Assembly (NCBI GenBank): GCA_000711775.1
Contig: ARYC01003232.1
Location: forward strand, 18,589-82,588
Reading direction: 5' to 3'
Origin: Oxytricha trifallax
Taxonomy: Eukaryota; Ciliophora; Spirotrichea; Sporadotrichida; Oxytrichidae
Length of the DNA stretch: 64,000 bases
The translations under genes and the position numbers were made by a program. Positions within the stretch are counted from its first letter, which is position 1, and each line of letters opens with the position of its first letter. Positions 22,440 through 33,819 of the stretch are shown here, piece after piece. Under the pieces are notes generated by a model that was not told the DNA's origin, did not search any database, and worked only from the letters and a program-made list of their open reading frames with translations.

Positions 22440-23736
22440 TATGCTATTGCTCTTACGATTATCCTCTATATAATCTTCTTTATTTCTTAACATACGTCAT
22501 CTTGCTTTGTTTGCTTGTCTGCTAAATTTATTGCTTTTTTCTCAAATTATGTACATTAATAGACATACTTTCCATAAAGCACTCTATTATTTCAGCTACT
22601 GCCCAAATATTCCACTAAATAGAGCCATTAGTCCATTCTTTCAGGTTGAGAAGTATCCTCGAGTATAAAGAACCTTTGCTAACGTTACATTCTCATATAT
22701 TAAGGCTCTATTAAAATCAATTACGACTACTTCTAAATGACATAGTTTCAGAATAAAATTTTCAGGATTCAAACCTCTATGAACATATCCAAGTTCATGA
22801 AGCTTCTTGACTTCCTTTATCATATCTGATAGTATATCATAAAAGTCATCTCGATACCTGCTGATACAGATAATCTCGAAGAGTCATTTAAATCTTTTTC
22901 AACCGTCGTGTGATGAAATCAGATCCTAAGATAACACCAACAAGCTTGAGCAAGTTCTTGCAATTTTTCTAAGCCTCTCTAAGTACGATATAATCGTAGG
23001 CAAACTCATTTAAGTACTACTAGTTCTTAAGGACTGAAAGGATAGACCTTGTAGGCATACCATCATCCACTATGAGTTTATCCTTATCAGGAATGTTTAT
23101 AAGCAATAGTTATCAATACAATTGCTAAGTTCTATTGCAGTTAATGCAGGAATATACATAGCAGACTGATCCATTTATTCCATTTGCTTCTATCTCTTAA
23201 GGTTCTCTTCTTCTCTCTTTATGACACAAGAGTATTAGATTTTCTTTTAGCGGGCACTAATTTTTATTTCTCTCTATTTTAAATCAAGAACTCACTCAGG
23301 TGATGCTTTTGCATATGCTTCTTAACTTTAGCTGAGTGATTATAAGACTTCACTCAAGTCGTGCACTTGCACCTGCAATTGACTTTATCATGCTTGTAAT
23401 ATACCTTACTCTTACCAGAGTGTACTTCTTTCATGTGTCTCTTTTAACTGGAATCAGGAGAGAAGAAATTTCGCAGTCTTAGCATTCAAAAGTTTTAATT
23501 ATCAATCTGTAGTTGTTTTCTTTACTTCCTCAATATCTTCAAATTATGTTTAAATATCCATCGCATCTTTATGTTTCTTGTTTTAAACTACAAAGATAAA
23601 AACTTCGGCTTCAAGTTCAATAGATCTTAGCTCTGCTTCTCTTAATATAGATTTCTTCTGGCTTTTTAGTGAAACCAAAGTTTAGCTATGATTAACCAGT
23701 ACCAAAGAAGCTTCTGCGATTTAAGTTGGCCGCCAT
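22440..23736 (-). pseudogene. TBE-type zinc-finger/pseudokinase ORF, copy A
   Basis: The minus-strand ATG at 23736 begins MAANLNRRSFFG; copies B (50829) and C (57237) start the same way. A Cys/His-rich region follows: KTFECQDCE near 23480, then CRCKC...HSAKVKKHMQKHH near 23300-23390, interrupted by a TGA. Then come kinase-like blocks: an N-lobe piece with FAYDYIVLREAQKNCKNLLK near 22970 and the catalytic-loop equivalent HELGYVHRGLNPENFIL near 22780. VVVIDFN stands in place of DFG, followed by a C-lobe piece with IWAVAEIIECF. HRD reads HRG and DFG reads DFN, so phosphotransfer activity is unlikely. Frameshifts lie between the blocks. This corresponds to the known TBE 57-kDa ORF. Confidence 0.8.
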
Positions 23737-23739
23737 GTT

Positions 23740-24205
23740 TAAATTCAAATTCAAATTTAAATTTCCATTATAAAGCTCATAAATCTTCTATAGCTATAAT
23801 AACATTATGTTGGTGTTGTCACTCCAGCAATGATGGTTTTATTTTACTCTAAGGTTCATATTTATACTTAGTTTATAACTATAAATTTTCTAATTTAATC
23901 CTTAATTATCTTAATTTTGGTACCAACTCGGAAAAAGTTTATGCTGGTACTGGTACCATTTAAGTTTTGAACCAGATTGAAACTTTTCCATTAAAATCTC
24001 ACTGGATTAAAACTAGGTACTAATTTAGTATTGATACTATTGAATTGGTACAAAAAAATTAAACGAATTTAGAATCAGTCCTAATAAAATTAAAATAAAT
24101 TTAGTACTAATTTAATGCAACTAAATTGATAAAAAGGAGCTACATTTCTGAAGTTTGTTGCAGCTTCTGCAAACTTTCTCCACGTATCTACAGGGTTGAT
24201 CTCCA
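23740..24205. promoter_or_regulatory. divergent intergenic region with repeated GGTAC words
   Basis: The zinc-finger/kinase ORF and the 22-kDa ORF diverge from this region. It has repeated GGTACC, GGTACT and TTGGTAC words and AT-rich blocks. Equivalent regions with the same words occur in copy B (about 50440-50720) and copy C (about 56830-57100). Conservation across copies suggests a bidirectional promoter or a transposase-binding region. This is inference. Confidence 0.4.
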
Positions 24206-24207
24206 AG

Positions 24208-25045
24208 ATGCCAATATTTAATAATAAGGTTTTAAACAATAGGATCCAGAAGTCTATAAATTAAAACTTAAAATTCACTATTAAAAAGTATAACAATGAT
24301 TAAATCTCTGTATGATACAATGAAATCAAGATTTAGAACATGGAAGATCCCTAACGATACCTCAGTTAACATGGTAAAATAAAGTTATAATAATCATCAA
24401 AATGTGCAGTTGGTTTTATTCCTTTAACGATGAAACATACCAAGATCTCATTTTTAAAAGTGATACTCTGTGAAAAGAAGAAAGCTTTCAAAAACAAAGA
24501 GATCAAACTGATTGAAATACCTAACTACCAAGATATTTCAGTCACTAATCTCTAAAAGACTGAAATGAAAGATGAGGAAATTGTCGTCTACCTTTCTAGC
24601 AAGATTAAACTTTTAAACAAGTTGCCTGAAAGAAGCTTCTCTTTAATGTTTTAGGCACATTAAAAGAGGAATATTTGAGGAAAAATTAAAAAATAAGCTC
24701 ACAATAAACGATACTCTATCGCTCCTGAAGATTAAAAGAAGCAAGGTATACTTATTAGCACGGCATGACTCGAGTAGCTCAAGAAGCATCCTTATCTCTC
24801 TTGTAAGCTTTAGATTATAACTTTGTAGGGAAATCTGGAACTGGTATTTTTCTTATGAAAGGGAATGCAAAAGTTCACAGAGAAAGAAAGAAGTTAGTTA
24901 GAGATCTTATGATGACATATAAACACCAGAGGAAATGAACATAGATGCAGAGAGGGCTCGAAGAAAATAAACTTAAGGTCTGTTAAGCCTTAAGAGGAAA
25001 AAGAAAAAGAAGCCTAATCCTTTTAATTGCTCGTTTGTTATGTGA
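24208..25045 (+). pseudogene. TBE-type 22-kDa ORF, copy A
   Basis: The frame from the ATG at 24208 has a TGA near 24312 and continues in frame with GFIPLTMKHTKISFLKVILC and KKAFKNKEIKLIEIPNYQDI up to KLPERSFSLMF. It then changes frame near 24670 and ends with a basic tail (SLKRKKKKKPNPF) at TGA 25043. Copy B (49668-50288) has the same protein in one frame. The function of the 22-kDa protein of TBE elements is unknown. The basic C-terminus suggests nuclear targeting or nucleic-acid binding, which is inference. Confidence 0.7.
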
Positions 25046-25078
25046 AATAATTCATTCATTTTAATCTTTAACTTATTA

Positions 25079-25492
25079 TTTTAGAAATACATTCGAATTT
25101 GAATAAATAATTAAGTTTAAATATATAATATTGCAAATTCGTGGAAGTTAAAGTTGCCCAATTTAAACGATCTTGGAATTATTTGATAGAGAATTCAAAA
25201 TTAGCTAGACATTATTATTGGCGGTACTATTTTATAGCATCCCTTGTGCGAGATAACATGAGTTTAATTTGAGCATATAATAAAAAGAAATAGAGGTGTT
25301 TAATTAAAGTGAAGTTATCTCGCTCTAGGGATGCAATAAAATAGTACCACTAATAATATAGTCTAGATAATTTTAAATTTTCTTTCGAATATTTCCAAGA
25401 TCGTTTAAATTTGGCAACTTTAACTTCTACGAATTTGCAATAATATATAATTAAACTTAATTATTTATCCAAATTCGAATGTATTTTTACAA
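25079..25492. mobile_element. palindromic MITE, family member A
   Basis: The ends are TTTTAGAAATACATTCGAA (left) and the matching complement (right), flanked by TA at 25077-25078 and 25493-25494. The arms share the family core, in which GAGAATTCAAAATTAGCT is followed by GGCGGTACTATTTTA and GCATCCCT. The loop is short. It lies between the 3' end of the copy-A transposase and the 22-kDa ORF. This is the most diverged of the four copies. Confidence 0.85.
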
Positions 25493-26421
25493 TAATAAGC
25501 ATTTATTCTTCCTTTCCTTCCACATATCTTCGTGTTGTCTATACTAACTCTATTGTAGAATACAATGAATCAATTCAACTGTATCGATAGGCAAGTCATG
25601 CATAAGATGATACAGTAAGAACTCTATGTAAGGAGTTATCTTTAACTCGTTATACGCTTTCTTAGATTCCTTAGTTTTATGAACTGATAGGTTATCAACA
25701 AACAGGATGATCTCTTGATCGTTGTACTTATCACTTAGCGTTTGTAAGATCTCTATATAATGCACTCGCTTAATAGAGGCAGGATGAATAACATAAGTTT
25801 CTAAACTGAATCTTCACTAGTTCCAACTAAAATTGCATGAGTGGAATCCTTTTCCTTTTCGTCATACACTTCTATATTATCATACTTCTTGAACCAAAAC
25901 TAATTAAAAAGGTATTGAACGTAGGTACAGCTTCAATAGCGTTTATGAACTTAATGTTATTATCAAGAGCCCTCTGCAATTAATCATAAATATAGTTTAA
26001 ACTATTACTATAAAATGGAACAGTAAAGTCTATCATTCTTATCATTCTGTTGACCGTCTTAAAAATAATATCATTCTTTCTATAAATATTAGCAATAGTC
26101 TATGGAGATGTGCGCGTGTCAGGAAACTTGCGATGAATCATCACATCTCTCTAGTCAAGTGGAAAGTGTGCCCAATACTTTAAAGTCTTAGAGTCGCAGA
26201 GGTAGTCATATGCTGCTAAGAAAATTTTTATCTTCTTGCAGGATTTTATCAAGAACCTGAATTGAAATGCTTAACAGCTAGAAAGCAGTGGTGCCTCACA
26301 GTCGAAGCACTCTTGCGTAAAAGTTTGCAATTTTTGCATATTTTAGCATAGCTTGAGGTAGTCTATATTAATACTAGTTCCATGCCTAAGCTTTGCACTA
26401 AATCTTTATATTTCTCATCAT
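25493..26421 (-). pseudogene. TBE-type DDE transposase (Tc1/mariner superfamily), copy A
   Basis: Tandem minus-strand ATGs at 26421 and 26418 start MMRNIKIQ. After a frame change comes a long frame with a Cys-containing N-terminal region (CFDCEAPLLSSC), a helix-turn-helix-like block (RTSPQTIANIYRKN) and the start of the core. The second catalytic Asp lies in IILFVDNLSVHKTKESK near 25690. The third-residue motif is degraded here; copy C still shows SPQFNGIE. At least three frameshifts occur. The C-terminus runs to the MITE insertion at 25492. In Oxytricha, TBE transposases are known to act in germline genome rearrangement; this copy looks inactive. Confidence 0.8.
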
Positions 26422-26439
26422 AAATATACCCTAAAAATC

Positions 26440-26523
26440 GCTTATTTTTATTTCTAGTTTTGCGAAGTTGTTTAATTTCTATACTGCCCTTAAAAAACCC
26501 CAACTATACCCTACTAATGCTTG
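26440..26523. repeat. terminal inverted repeat of TBE copy A, right end
   Basis: The complement of this segment aligns with the left end (22250-22330) and with copy C (54070-54150) through words such as GGGTATAGTTGGGGTTTT and AGTATAGAAATTA. The outermost telomere-like CAAAACCCC part seems lost, leaving only CAA next to the boundary. Confidence 0.55.
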
Positions 26524-26529
26524 ATTAGG

Positions 26530-27690
26530 AGCGATAAATATGTATAATTATAAACTGCTTATATAAATCTTATATTATTTTAATTTAATAAAATTTTTTA
26601 TTATAAAACAAAACTTCTTATATAATTATTTTATAAATACGTGTCTCTTCAGGATTTACTGAAAAAGTTTAGATCTACAAAAAAAAGTGCATTAGCTTAG
26701 TAAGACAATAATGCCTCAATTAAAAATTTAATTGTCTTTTTAAGAGAAGAAATTCTAACTTAAGAAGATAGTACCACATAAATTTAAATTAACAATTTGC
26801 TTAAATTCTCTCTTTATTAGTCATACTATTTTTTTATTATATTCTTACACTTTTGACAAATTTAATAGACTTAAAAGTTTACTAAATACTTGCCAGAGAA
26901 ATCAATTACAAACAAAATCTGAGTAAATCCTTAAGAACACTGAGATATACCCTATGTTTAGCATTTCACCAAAAAGATAAGCTTAATCTCCAACAATTGA
27001 AGTTATAGATACAGAAAAGAACAAATAATAGCTGAGAAATAATAGATATTACACAAAATAAACCCAATAGAGCCCTACTTTGTAATTTCTAAGTTAATTA
27101 ACTCTTTTTATAGTTTAAATTTATTGGTAAAATTTACTAATACTTTTTATCAAATTAAATTCAGTTTTAAGCTGAAGCTTAGCAAATGATATTAATAGAT
27201 ATATTTGAAAATAATTTTATTAAAATTTTGCATATTTCACAGATGTGTAATATATATTATTCAGAAATAAATTCTAACGAATAATGTTCAATTTGATAGT
27301 TGAATTAAAAGTTTCCAATAAAGATTGAACACTTAAATTTCTTATATTTTTTTTTCTTATAAAATAATTCTTTATAAGCATATTTTATAATACAAGAAAT
27401 CTTTTTTAGATTCCTATTTAATTTTCTTTAATCAATAGTAAATTTTATTCAATAACTTGCATTAAGGAAGGTAGAACCAGAAATCAGGGATTTAGGATAT
27501 ATGAAAACTCTAAAAAGATGTTGCATGCTAATATTTAAATTAGCGTGAAAATAAATTTAGCTAGAAGCCCTTCAAATTATAGTTAAAGCAACTACTTAAA
27601 CTCCAACATTAATTCTAACTTTATCAGATCACCATTAAACTTAAATTGAGGTAAGTTAAAGCAAAGCCAAGTTTTTTGTAATGTATTATA
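26530..27690. other. AT-rich spacer, no supported gene
   Basis: Short coding-like frames around 26640-26830 cannot be assigned. The remainder is AT-rich with no inverted or tandem repeat recognised. Confidence 0.35.
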
Positions 27691-27693
27691 TTA

Positions 27694-28110
27694 TTGTAGG
27701 AATACATTTGATTTGGGAAAAATAAATTAAAATAAATATGTATTCATCGTAATTATTGGCAGTTAACTTTCTGGAAACCTAGACAATATGGTACTTGTTT
27801 CGATAGAGAATTAAAAATCAGCTGGACTTTACTATTGGCGGTACCCCTCTATCGCATCCCCAGAACGAGTTAACACGACTTTAATTTTGGCATCAAAATC
27901 AACTAAACAAATCACCAAAAATTAAAGTCGTGCTAACTCGTTCTGGGGATGCGATAGAGGGGTACCGCCAATAGTAAAGTCCAGCTGATTTTTAATTCTC
28001 TATCGAACAAGTACCATATGTCTAGGTTTCCACAAAGTTAACTGCCAATAATTACGATGAATACATATTTATTTTAATTTATTTTTCCCAAATCAAATGT
28101 ATTCCTACAA
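27694..28110. mobile_element. palindromic MITE, family member B
   Basis: The ends are TTGTAGGAATACATTTGATT and its complement, flanked by TA (27692-27693 and 28111-28112). The two arms are nearly identical reverse complements with a central loop of a few tens of bases. The family core GCTGGACTTTACTATTGGCG followed by GGTACC, and an AACGAGTTAACACGA word near the loop, are intact. The high arm identity suggests this copy is young or selected for its fold. Confidence 0.9.
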
Positions 28111-28358
28111 TAGATAAATAAAAATCATAACAGTAGCTATAAAGCTTCACAAAGTATAACCCAAATTATAGATCAATTTTTCATTATGAATTTTACATAA
28201 TTTGAGAAGCCTACTTATTAATGCCTTTCTTGGTCAAAGATCATTAGAAAATATTATATACAATCTCTCTTTATGGATTAAGTTTAAAATTTTGATTTAT
28301 GGAAGTTATTCCAATATAATTTGCAAATTGACACTCGACTGCGATAATTTGATGGTTT

Positions 28359-28976
28359 GTGTGTGTGATCACTATTTTGACTAAGTTTACACCACTCCTT
28401 AAAGAAAAGATTGCAAAAATTATAAATCTAATTTTCATTCTTGTTCACTTTTATGTATTGAGCTATTTAATTAATATAATTGGATACGTAGGTCATTTAT
28501 TGAGGAATGTAAATATAGCAGGAGAACCTTACATATTAATTCTTCTCTTAGAAAATGAAACACCTAAGGAATAACTGGCAAAAGTGAGTTAAGATTATCA
28601 AGATTTTATTATGAAATATAATGGGGTATTATAAGGGTCTTTTACTTCCGGTACCCAATTATAGTTTGAAGTTAAAATCGCTATACCAAGAGTAACGAAA
28701 GCTGATAAGTGGAAAATACTATTTCTTAAAGCTAAAAGAATTAAGTATGATTCACCATATAAACTCTTATTCTGTCTTAAAATACAATATAAATTAATCT
28801 GCAATATTAGTATTCAATCGACTAGAACTATTAAAGTTGAAGTTTTATTTTCGAAATTTTTATCAGAAAAAGTCTAAATTTACACTTAAAATAATAAACT
28901 CAAGAAGAAAAAAAAGATAATGCAGGCATTTAAATTTTTTAATTAAGGGGGGATAGTCATAAGAATCTAATTATGA
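28359..28976 (+). CDS. unknown ORF (205 codons, code 6)
   Basis: An uninterrupted code-6 frame runs from the ATG at 28359 to TGA 28974. The first third is hydrophobic (IINLIFILVHFYVLSYLINI), suggesting one or two membrane helices. The rest is hydrophilic, with FTSGTQLQFEVKIAIPRV and a basic tail KLKKKKK. I do not recognise it. Chance frames of this length do occur in code 6 at this base composition, so coding status rests on composition only. Confidence 0.4.
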
Positions 28977-29169
28977 CAATTAGCAGGTAGATACCATTTT
29001 AATTTATTTTGAAAGCGTTGCATTTTCTCTGATCTTTTGAGTAAGTCATAATTGTTCTATATTATGATTTTTATATTCTCCAATATAATCTTTGGATGAG
29101 GATTTATTTACTATGAAAGAGCAATATTTAAATGCAAAAGTTTAAGAAACAAAAGCTGATGCTATATCT

Positions 29170-29460
29170 TTAAAAGTTATAAAATACCAAGTTGATATTA
29201 TTCATTTTGACGTAATGTATATATATATATTTATATATATATATATATATAAAGGTAAAACTTTTTATTAATATAAGATTTTTAACAAGTATAGATCTAA
29301 ATGGCCTAGCTTGAGTTGAAGGAATTTTAATTAATTGAAATGACATTGAGAGAGATTTAAGACTTAATACTGACTTTGCTGATTTAATAGGCATACAAAA
29401 CTTGAAGAACATGATTGTTTAATAAATTTTAAATGACAAATTAAATGATTTGCGGAATAA
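29170..29460 (+). other. TA microsatellite and weak coding trace
   Basis: A (TA)n tract of about 35 bp lies at 29216-29252. Downstream a frame with DIERDLRLNTDFADLIGIQN near 29345 looks coding-like but cannot be assigned. It may be an upstream exon of the gene at 29588-30052. Confidence 0.35.
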
Positions 29461-30052
29461 ATTTTAATAACAATAATGTCTGTATTTATAACACTAAAGT
29501 AAGAAACTTAAAACCACTACGATCCATTCAGTTTCCTCTAGCTTTTGAATATAATAAGGCATTCAGCCTATTAACTAACTTTATAATGTAAGTCTTTTTT
29601 AGCAATTTATTTATCATATTTTTAGGACATGATTAATTCATTGCATGTATTTCGGGGGACATGCGAGGATAACATAGTTATACTTAATTATTTAATGAAA
29701 GTCACTTTTAATGTGATTATATGGTGTCTAAAAATATTTAATGATAGGGAAGAGAGTAGTTAAGATAATTTAAATAAGATCTATAAAATTTACATTTTCC
29801 CTTATTATGATATTTTGAGTTATATTATTTATAAAAAAGATAATAAAATGGATTTTGACATATTTATGAAGAATGTACTACAAATTATGAGAGTCTAAGA
29901 TATTTTACAGAGGCTTCATAGAGTTAAAAATAGATGAAGTTTGGGACTTAAGTCTTATTGATTATACTGGCAAACATGTATTCTTTATAAATGAGTGGAT
30001 AAAAAAAGTTACAAATAAAATTGTAAACTAGTAATGTTTTTTATGGTAGTGA
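29460..30052 (+). CDS. unknown gene with a predicted 38-nt intron
   Basis: A GTAAGT...TTTTTAG intron at 29588-29625 precedes a 103-codon frame (29626-29934) with DMINSLHVFRGTCEDNIVIL and KKDNKMDFDIFMKNVLQIMR, ending at TGA 29935. A +1 shifted frame continues with VWDLSLIDYTGKHVFFINEW to TGA 30050. The upstream exon is uncertain. Composition and the intron favour a real gene relic. No family is recognised. Confidence 0.45.
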
Positions 30053-30059
30053 GACTGGT

Positions 30060-31150
30060 CAGCCACCTAAAACTTAATGATATTAAAGCTTAGAATGCAA
30101 CATAGGACTAGAGACCCCATATTATAAGATATCCCTCACATAAATTAAAATACGAGTTCACAGAATTTCATCGCATAATACTAATAACTAAGAAATACAC
30201 TGGGTAAAATAAATTATAATATTTATTTTTATTTTAACTGAGTAATCTTTTAATTTCCAAAAGAAACTTATTATTCCTCTAAAGTTTGAATCTTATAAAA
30301 TAGTAAAAGTTTCAACAAACATATCTTCCTTCTAAAGAAAGTTGTAAGAACACATCAGTTTGATAATAAGATGCAAATATTCTTATTGCTAAATCATAAT
30401 TAGTTTTGAAAGAGTAAATTACAAAAGTATAACTACTATTTAAAAGAGTTATATATTACAATAAATAATTAATTCTATTTTTTTTAATTCTTCAATAATA
30501 GATACAATGTTTAATTTCTTGTGAAGAGTAAATACTAAATATGATAAACATTTCAATAATTCTAATAAATTGAATAAATATTGAAATCAAATATCCCAGA
30601 CAGGAATATCTATTACAGATATATCCATTTATTGCATAAATAACTTTATTATAAGATTTTTTCTGATACTTAATGTTATTATTTCAAATAATTTTATGCA
30701 GTTTTGTAAAGCCCGTGCAGCTTAGAAAGCAAAAGAAAACTTATCAATTGAAAATTTATGATAAAATTATATAGAAGGAGAAAAAACTCACTCAAATGAA
30801 AAGTAATAATTCGCAGGAAATCCAAAAAATTCATACCAATTTAGATTCAAATTAAATCTAATTTTAAATACAGCAGGCACTTTTCCACATTAAAAGCTTA
30901 AAATATTTATATAGTCTCTTATCACAAAAAAATGAATAATTAGGATTATTAGTTATAAAATATTAGATATTCTTTTAAGATTTAAGTAGCTTAATATCTA
31001 TAATTAGAAATTTAAAAAAAAATTATAAATAAATTATATTAATAGTAATGATAGTTTAATTTTTTATAAAATCATAAATTGTTCAATTATTCAATAAACA
31101 GTAGGATGCATCTTTTTATAATTATTATTTTTAAAAAATAATAAATTTTT
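30060..31150. other. AT-rich spacer, no supported gene
   Basis: Nothing recognised beyond AT-rich sequence with A and T runs. Immediately downstream starts the LINE copy 3. Confidence 0.4.
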
Positions 31151-31160
31151 TATCTATTTA

Positions 31161-32044
31161 ATGGAATATTAAAAAAATAAGAAACACAGAATGGGTATAC
31201 TAAGCGAAATATAAAGGGATATCATCCAAGGAGATATAGAAAACAACGAAATTAAACACCTGGCATAATATACAATAGACATCATCCAACAAAGTAAGAA
31301 CCACTGGGGCCTACACATACTAGAAATAATAACCTTCTTAGCCAGGAAAATCATAAGAAAGGGGTTCACAACAGTCAACCAATTCTAAATACACCTTTCC
31401 AAAATTCAATTTGAATTAAGGAGCAACTGCGACGCAGTACAACTGTGGACGCAACAACTCTTTCAGATGCTTACATAAGCATCAATAAACAACAAGTTTA
31501 TAAAACAGCAACAAACTATCATAAAATCTCAAAAACAAAAAACAAACTAGAGAGTACCAGACAACCTTAGTTATGAAAAATCAGCCTCACTTCCGGTAGA
31601 GGCAAACCCGGACTCTTAAGAGGTTAGTAACCGCACAAACAAAAATAAAAATGATGACTACTATACAATTGATGAAAACCACACATCCCTAAATAGAAAC
31701 GCCAACCTCATAACAAAAAGAGTAATTTACTCAGAAAAAGAGAAGACTAGAGCTCGGTTGAGGAGAGACAAGAGTACGACGAATATGAGTTCGACAGCTC
31801 ATACGTTGACAGCTCAATTGGCCATACTCAAAGTATGAATAACGACTCAGAAGAAGAACAGAAAGAAATCGCTAACTCCTCCCCAGCCCTTTCAGCAAAA
31901 AATTCCAATGACATCAAATAAGCCATAGAATAATTTTAGTACTAAATAGGAGATTAATAAGAAATCAAAAATTCAAACTTAGTACTAAATATGGATCTTA
32001 ATTATAGTGAAAATAATTAATAAATTTATTATTATTAAACTTGA
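31161..32044 (+). pseudogene. LINE-associated ORF, upstream protein, copy 3
   Basis: The ATGs at 31161 and 31191 share one frame, which is open to TGA 31836. The sequence is hydrophilic, with IQRDIIQGDIENNEIKHLAQ and a Gln/Lys-rich middle. Near 31750 a one-base shift leads to an acidic frame (EEERQEYDEYEFDSSYVDSS-like) that runs to TGA 32042. The protein would be about 290 residues if the shift were a mutation. I see no zinc knuckle or RRM-type motif, so its role is unknown. It could be a nucleic-acid-binding ORF1-like protein or part of a single LINE polyprotein. Confidence 0.55.
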
Positions 32045-32056
32045 CCCTAAGAAGGA

Positions 32057-32781
32057 ATGTAAACCATCACCAAGGCGCAACTATAAGATAGATTCGACAT
32101 AAGAGAATCATTCATCTCGATTTGGAAGAACACAATCAACTCAAGAATGTATGAGGTTATTAAGAGATTCTCAAAAGCCCTAACAGGAATATATATTAAC
32201 CTATAACGCAAAAGGCTTATAGAACTACTTAACATGAACGATATCCAGCTTGGAGACCTCATTAAAAACGCCACAAACTCGGCAGTCGAAACACCAAAAC
32301 AACTAGTGGACTTTATAAAACTCTTCAATCAAGACATTCTAAGGAATGTCACAGCCAACGAAGCAAGCTGCATCTCGGTCAGCTCAGATTACTATGAATA
32401 CCTAAATAAAGTAGAAATATATGTTAAATGCCTACAAAAACATGTCTACTTTTTGAAAAGAGATCTAATACAACTAGTCACAACCAGATGTAAGGAAGAC
32501 ATCACCTCAAAGAACCTAAAATTCTTAATAGCGGTCAAGAATTTTGACACACAATTCAAATTCAGAAATGGGGGGACTAAATACAAATCCTAAACAGCAG
32601 CAAAAGAAGAGGAAGAAAGGAAAACCACAAAGAAAAAGAAGAAATCAGAAAGGAAAGGAAGAAAAAGAAAGATGAAGACTTATTATACTCGGAGAGAATC
32701 TCCAAATTAATTTTTAAAGGGCTAGTCCCATACAAGCTAACAAGCTTATTTGATCGGGGGTCCCCAGAGACCTCAATGTGA
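32057..32781 (+). pseudogene. LINE-associated ORF, C-terminal protein, copy 3
   Basis: The ATG at 32057 opens a long code-6 frame with FDIRESFISIWKNTINSRMY, NMNDIQLGDLIKNATNSAVE and DYYEYLNKVEIYVKCLQKHV, and then a Lys/Glu-rich tract. Compared with copy 1, a frameshift lies in that A/G-rich tract. After it the frame reads EDEDLLYSERISKLIFKGLV and ends DRGSPETSM with TGA 32779. That ending is shared with copies 2 and 4. The stop lies at the very end of the element, so there is almost no 3' UTR. Confidence 0.6.
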
Positions 32782-32881
32782 TCTAATTATTAATATTATT
32801 ATTCTTTATTTAATGGATTTTGATTAGATAGATTTTAGAAATAATTATTAAAAAAAGATACTCCTTTCTGTGTTTTGACTA

Positions 32882-33819
32882 ATTGAACAATTTATGATTT
32901 TTTTGGAAAAATTATCTTACATTACTATTATTATAATTTGCTCGTTTTTCTTAATAAAAATTATTATAATTTTTATCACTACTCAAAAACTATGCTAGTA
33001 AACAAAAGAAGCTTCTGACAATATAGGTCAAAGTTAAAGCTCTATCAGATTAATATATGAAAATGGTGCTTGATAGGGGGGAGATGTTCTGGCCGACCTA
33101 CTTGCCAAACATTACAACTTAATATAAACGAATAAAGGCATTTCATACTTAAATGAAAAAGTCAATAATTCTCTAACAAAAACAACCCTTACTATAACAT
33201 ATAAAAATCTTTTATTGACTCAAAATCTTTAACTCCAAGCATAATTAACCTTTAATGAATAAAGCAGATATGGAATCATAAGAATTAATTTTTGTTAAAA
33301 TATGTGATTTATAAATTAAAAATATATTATTATAAGTTGAAATATCAAAATATAGCAACATAAGAAAAGAATTAAGAACCTAAATACTATAACTCTGATA
33401 TAATAATCAAGATCTCAAACAGCTTAATTCACTTGTAGCAACAAATAAAAATTGGCAAAATATTTTGATATAACTTAAATGATTAGAAAAGTCTGTAACA
33501 ATCATAATTAATAGTCTAATAAAAGTCAACAAAATAATGAACTCTCAATTTAACATTTGATCACTTAAACTATTTAATAAATAAACACACTTTGATGGAA
33601 CTAAAATAATACTCTATAAAACATTTTGAGCTAAATTTTTCCATCGCATTTATCCAGATTAAAAAATATCGACATCTAGTTTAGGAAAGCTGTATCTCTC
33701 ATATGGTGTTAAAAATATAAAATTGCGAAATTATAGTATAGACTCTCAAATTCTAAATAGTTATAAATTAAAGTTTCTTAGCTTCAGTAATACCCATTGA
33801 CAATAAAAGCTTATTAATT
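32882..33819. other. AT-rich spacer
   Basis: A GTCAAAG...GGCCGACC segment near 33015-33100 vaguely resembles the end of the inverted-repeat element at 21331, but the match is weak. Otherwise nothing is recognised. The 5' part of transposase D2 may begin in the last few hundred bases. Confidence 0.35.

Larger units (their letters stand above)
22211..26523 (-). mobile_element. TBE-like transposon, copy A (most complete)
   Basis: The left end starts CAAAACTCTTACAACCTC, close to the C4A4 telomere-like end known for TBE elements, and is preceded by AAT, the target type known for TBE. A degenerate terminal inverted repeat is shared between 22211-22330, 26440-26523 (complement) and the left end of copy C (54047-54150), for example TTTGTAGAGTA-AGTTG-GGTTTT. 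The gene order on the minus strand is transposase, 22-kDa ORF (opposite strand), zinc finger/kinase. The length of about 4.3 kb, or 3.9 kb without the MITE at 25079-25492, fits the TBE size. All three genes carry lesions. Confidence 0.8.
31161..32790 (+). mobile_element. LINE fragment with two ORFs, copy 3
   Basis: This segment is less AT-rich and carries two consecutive plus-strand coding regions. It ends in the same 3' block as the other LINE copies: a GGG-CTAGT-CCC hairpin at about 32727-32742, GGGGGTCCCCAGAGACCTCA, then TGATC followed by (TTA)n-like repeats. The linkage to non-LTR retrotransposons comes from that shared 3' end with copy 4, which has endonuclease and RT traces. Confidence 0.65.

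Noticed and set aside
29170-29412. Minus-strand frame containing Ile/Tyr repeats
   Set aside because: Encoded largely by the TA microsatellite at 29216-29252.
32047-32328. Minus-strand frame opposite the LINE ORF
   Set aside because: Shadow of the plus-strand LINE frame, which is conserved in copy 1 and ends at the shared 3' terminus.
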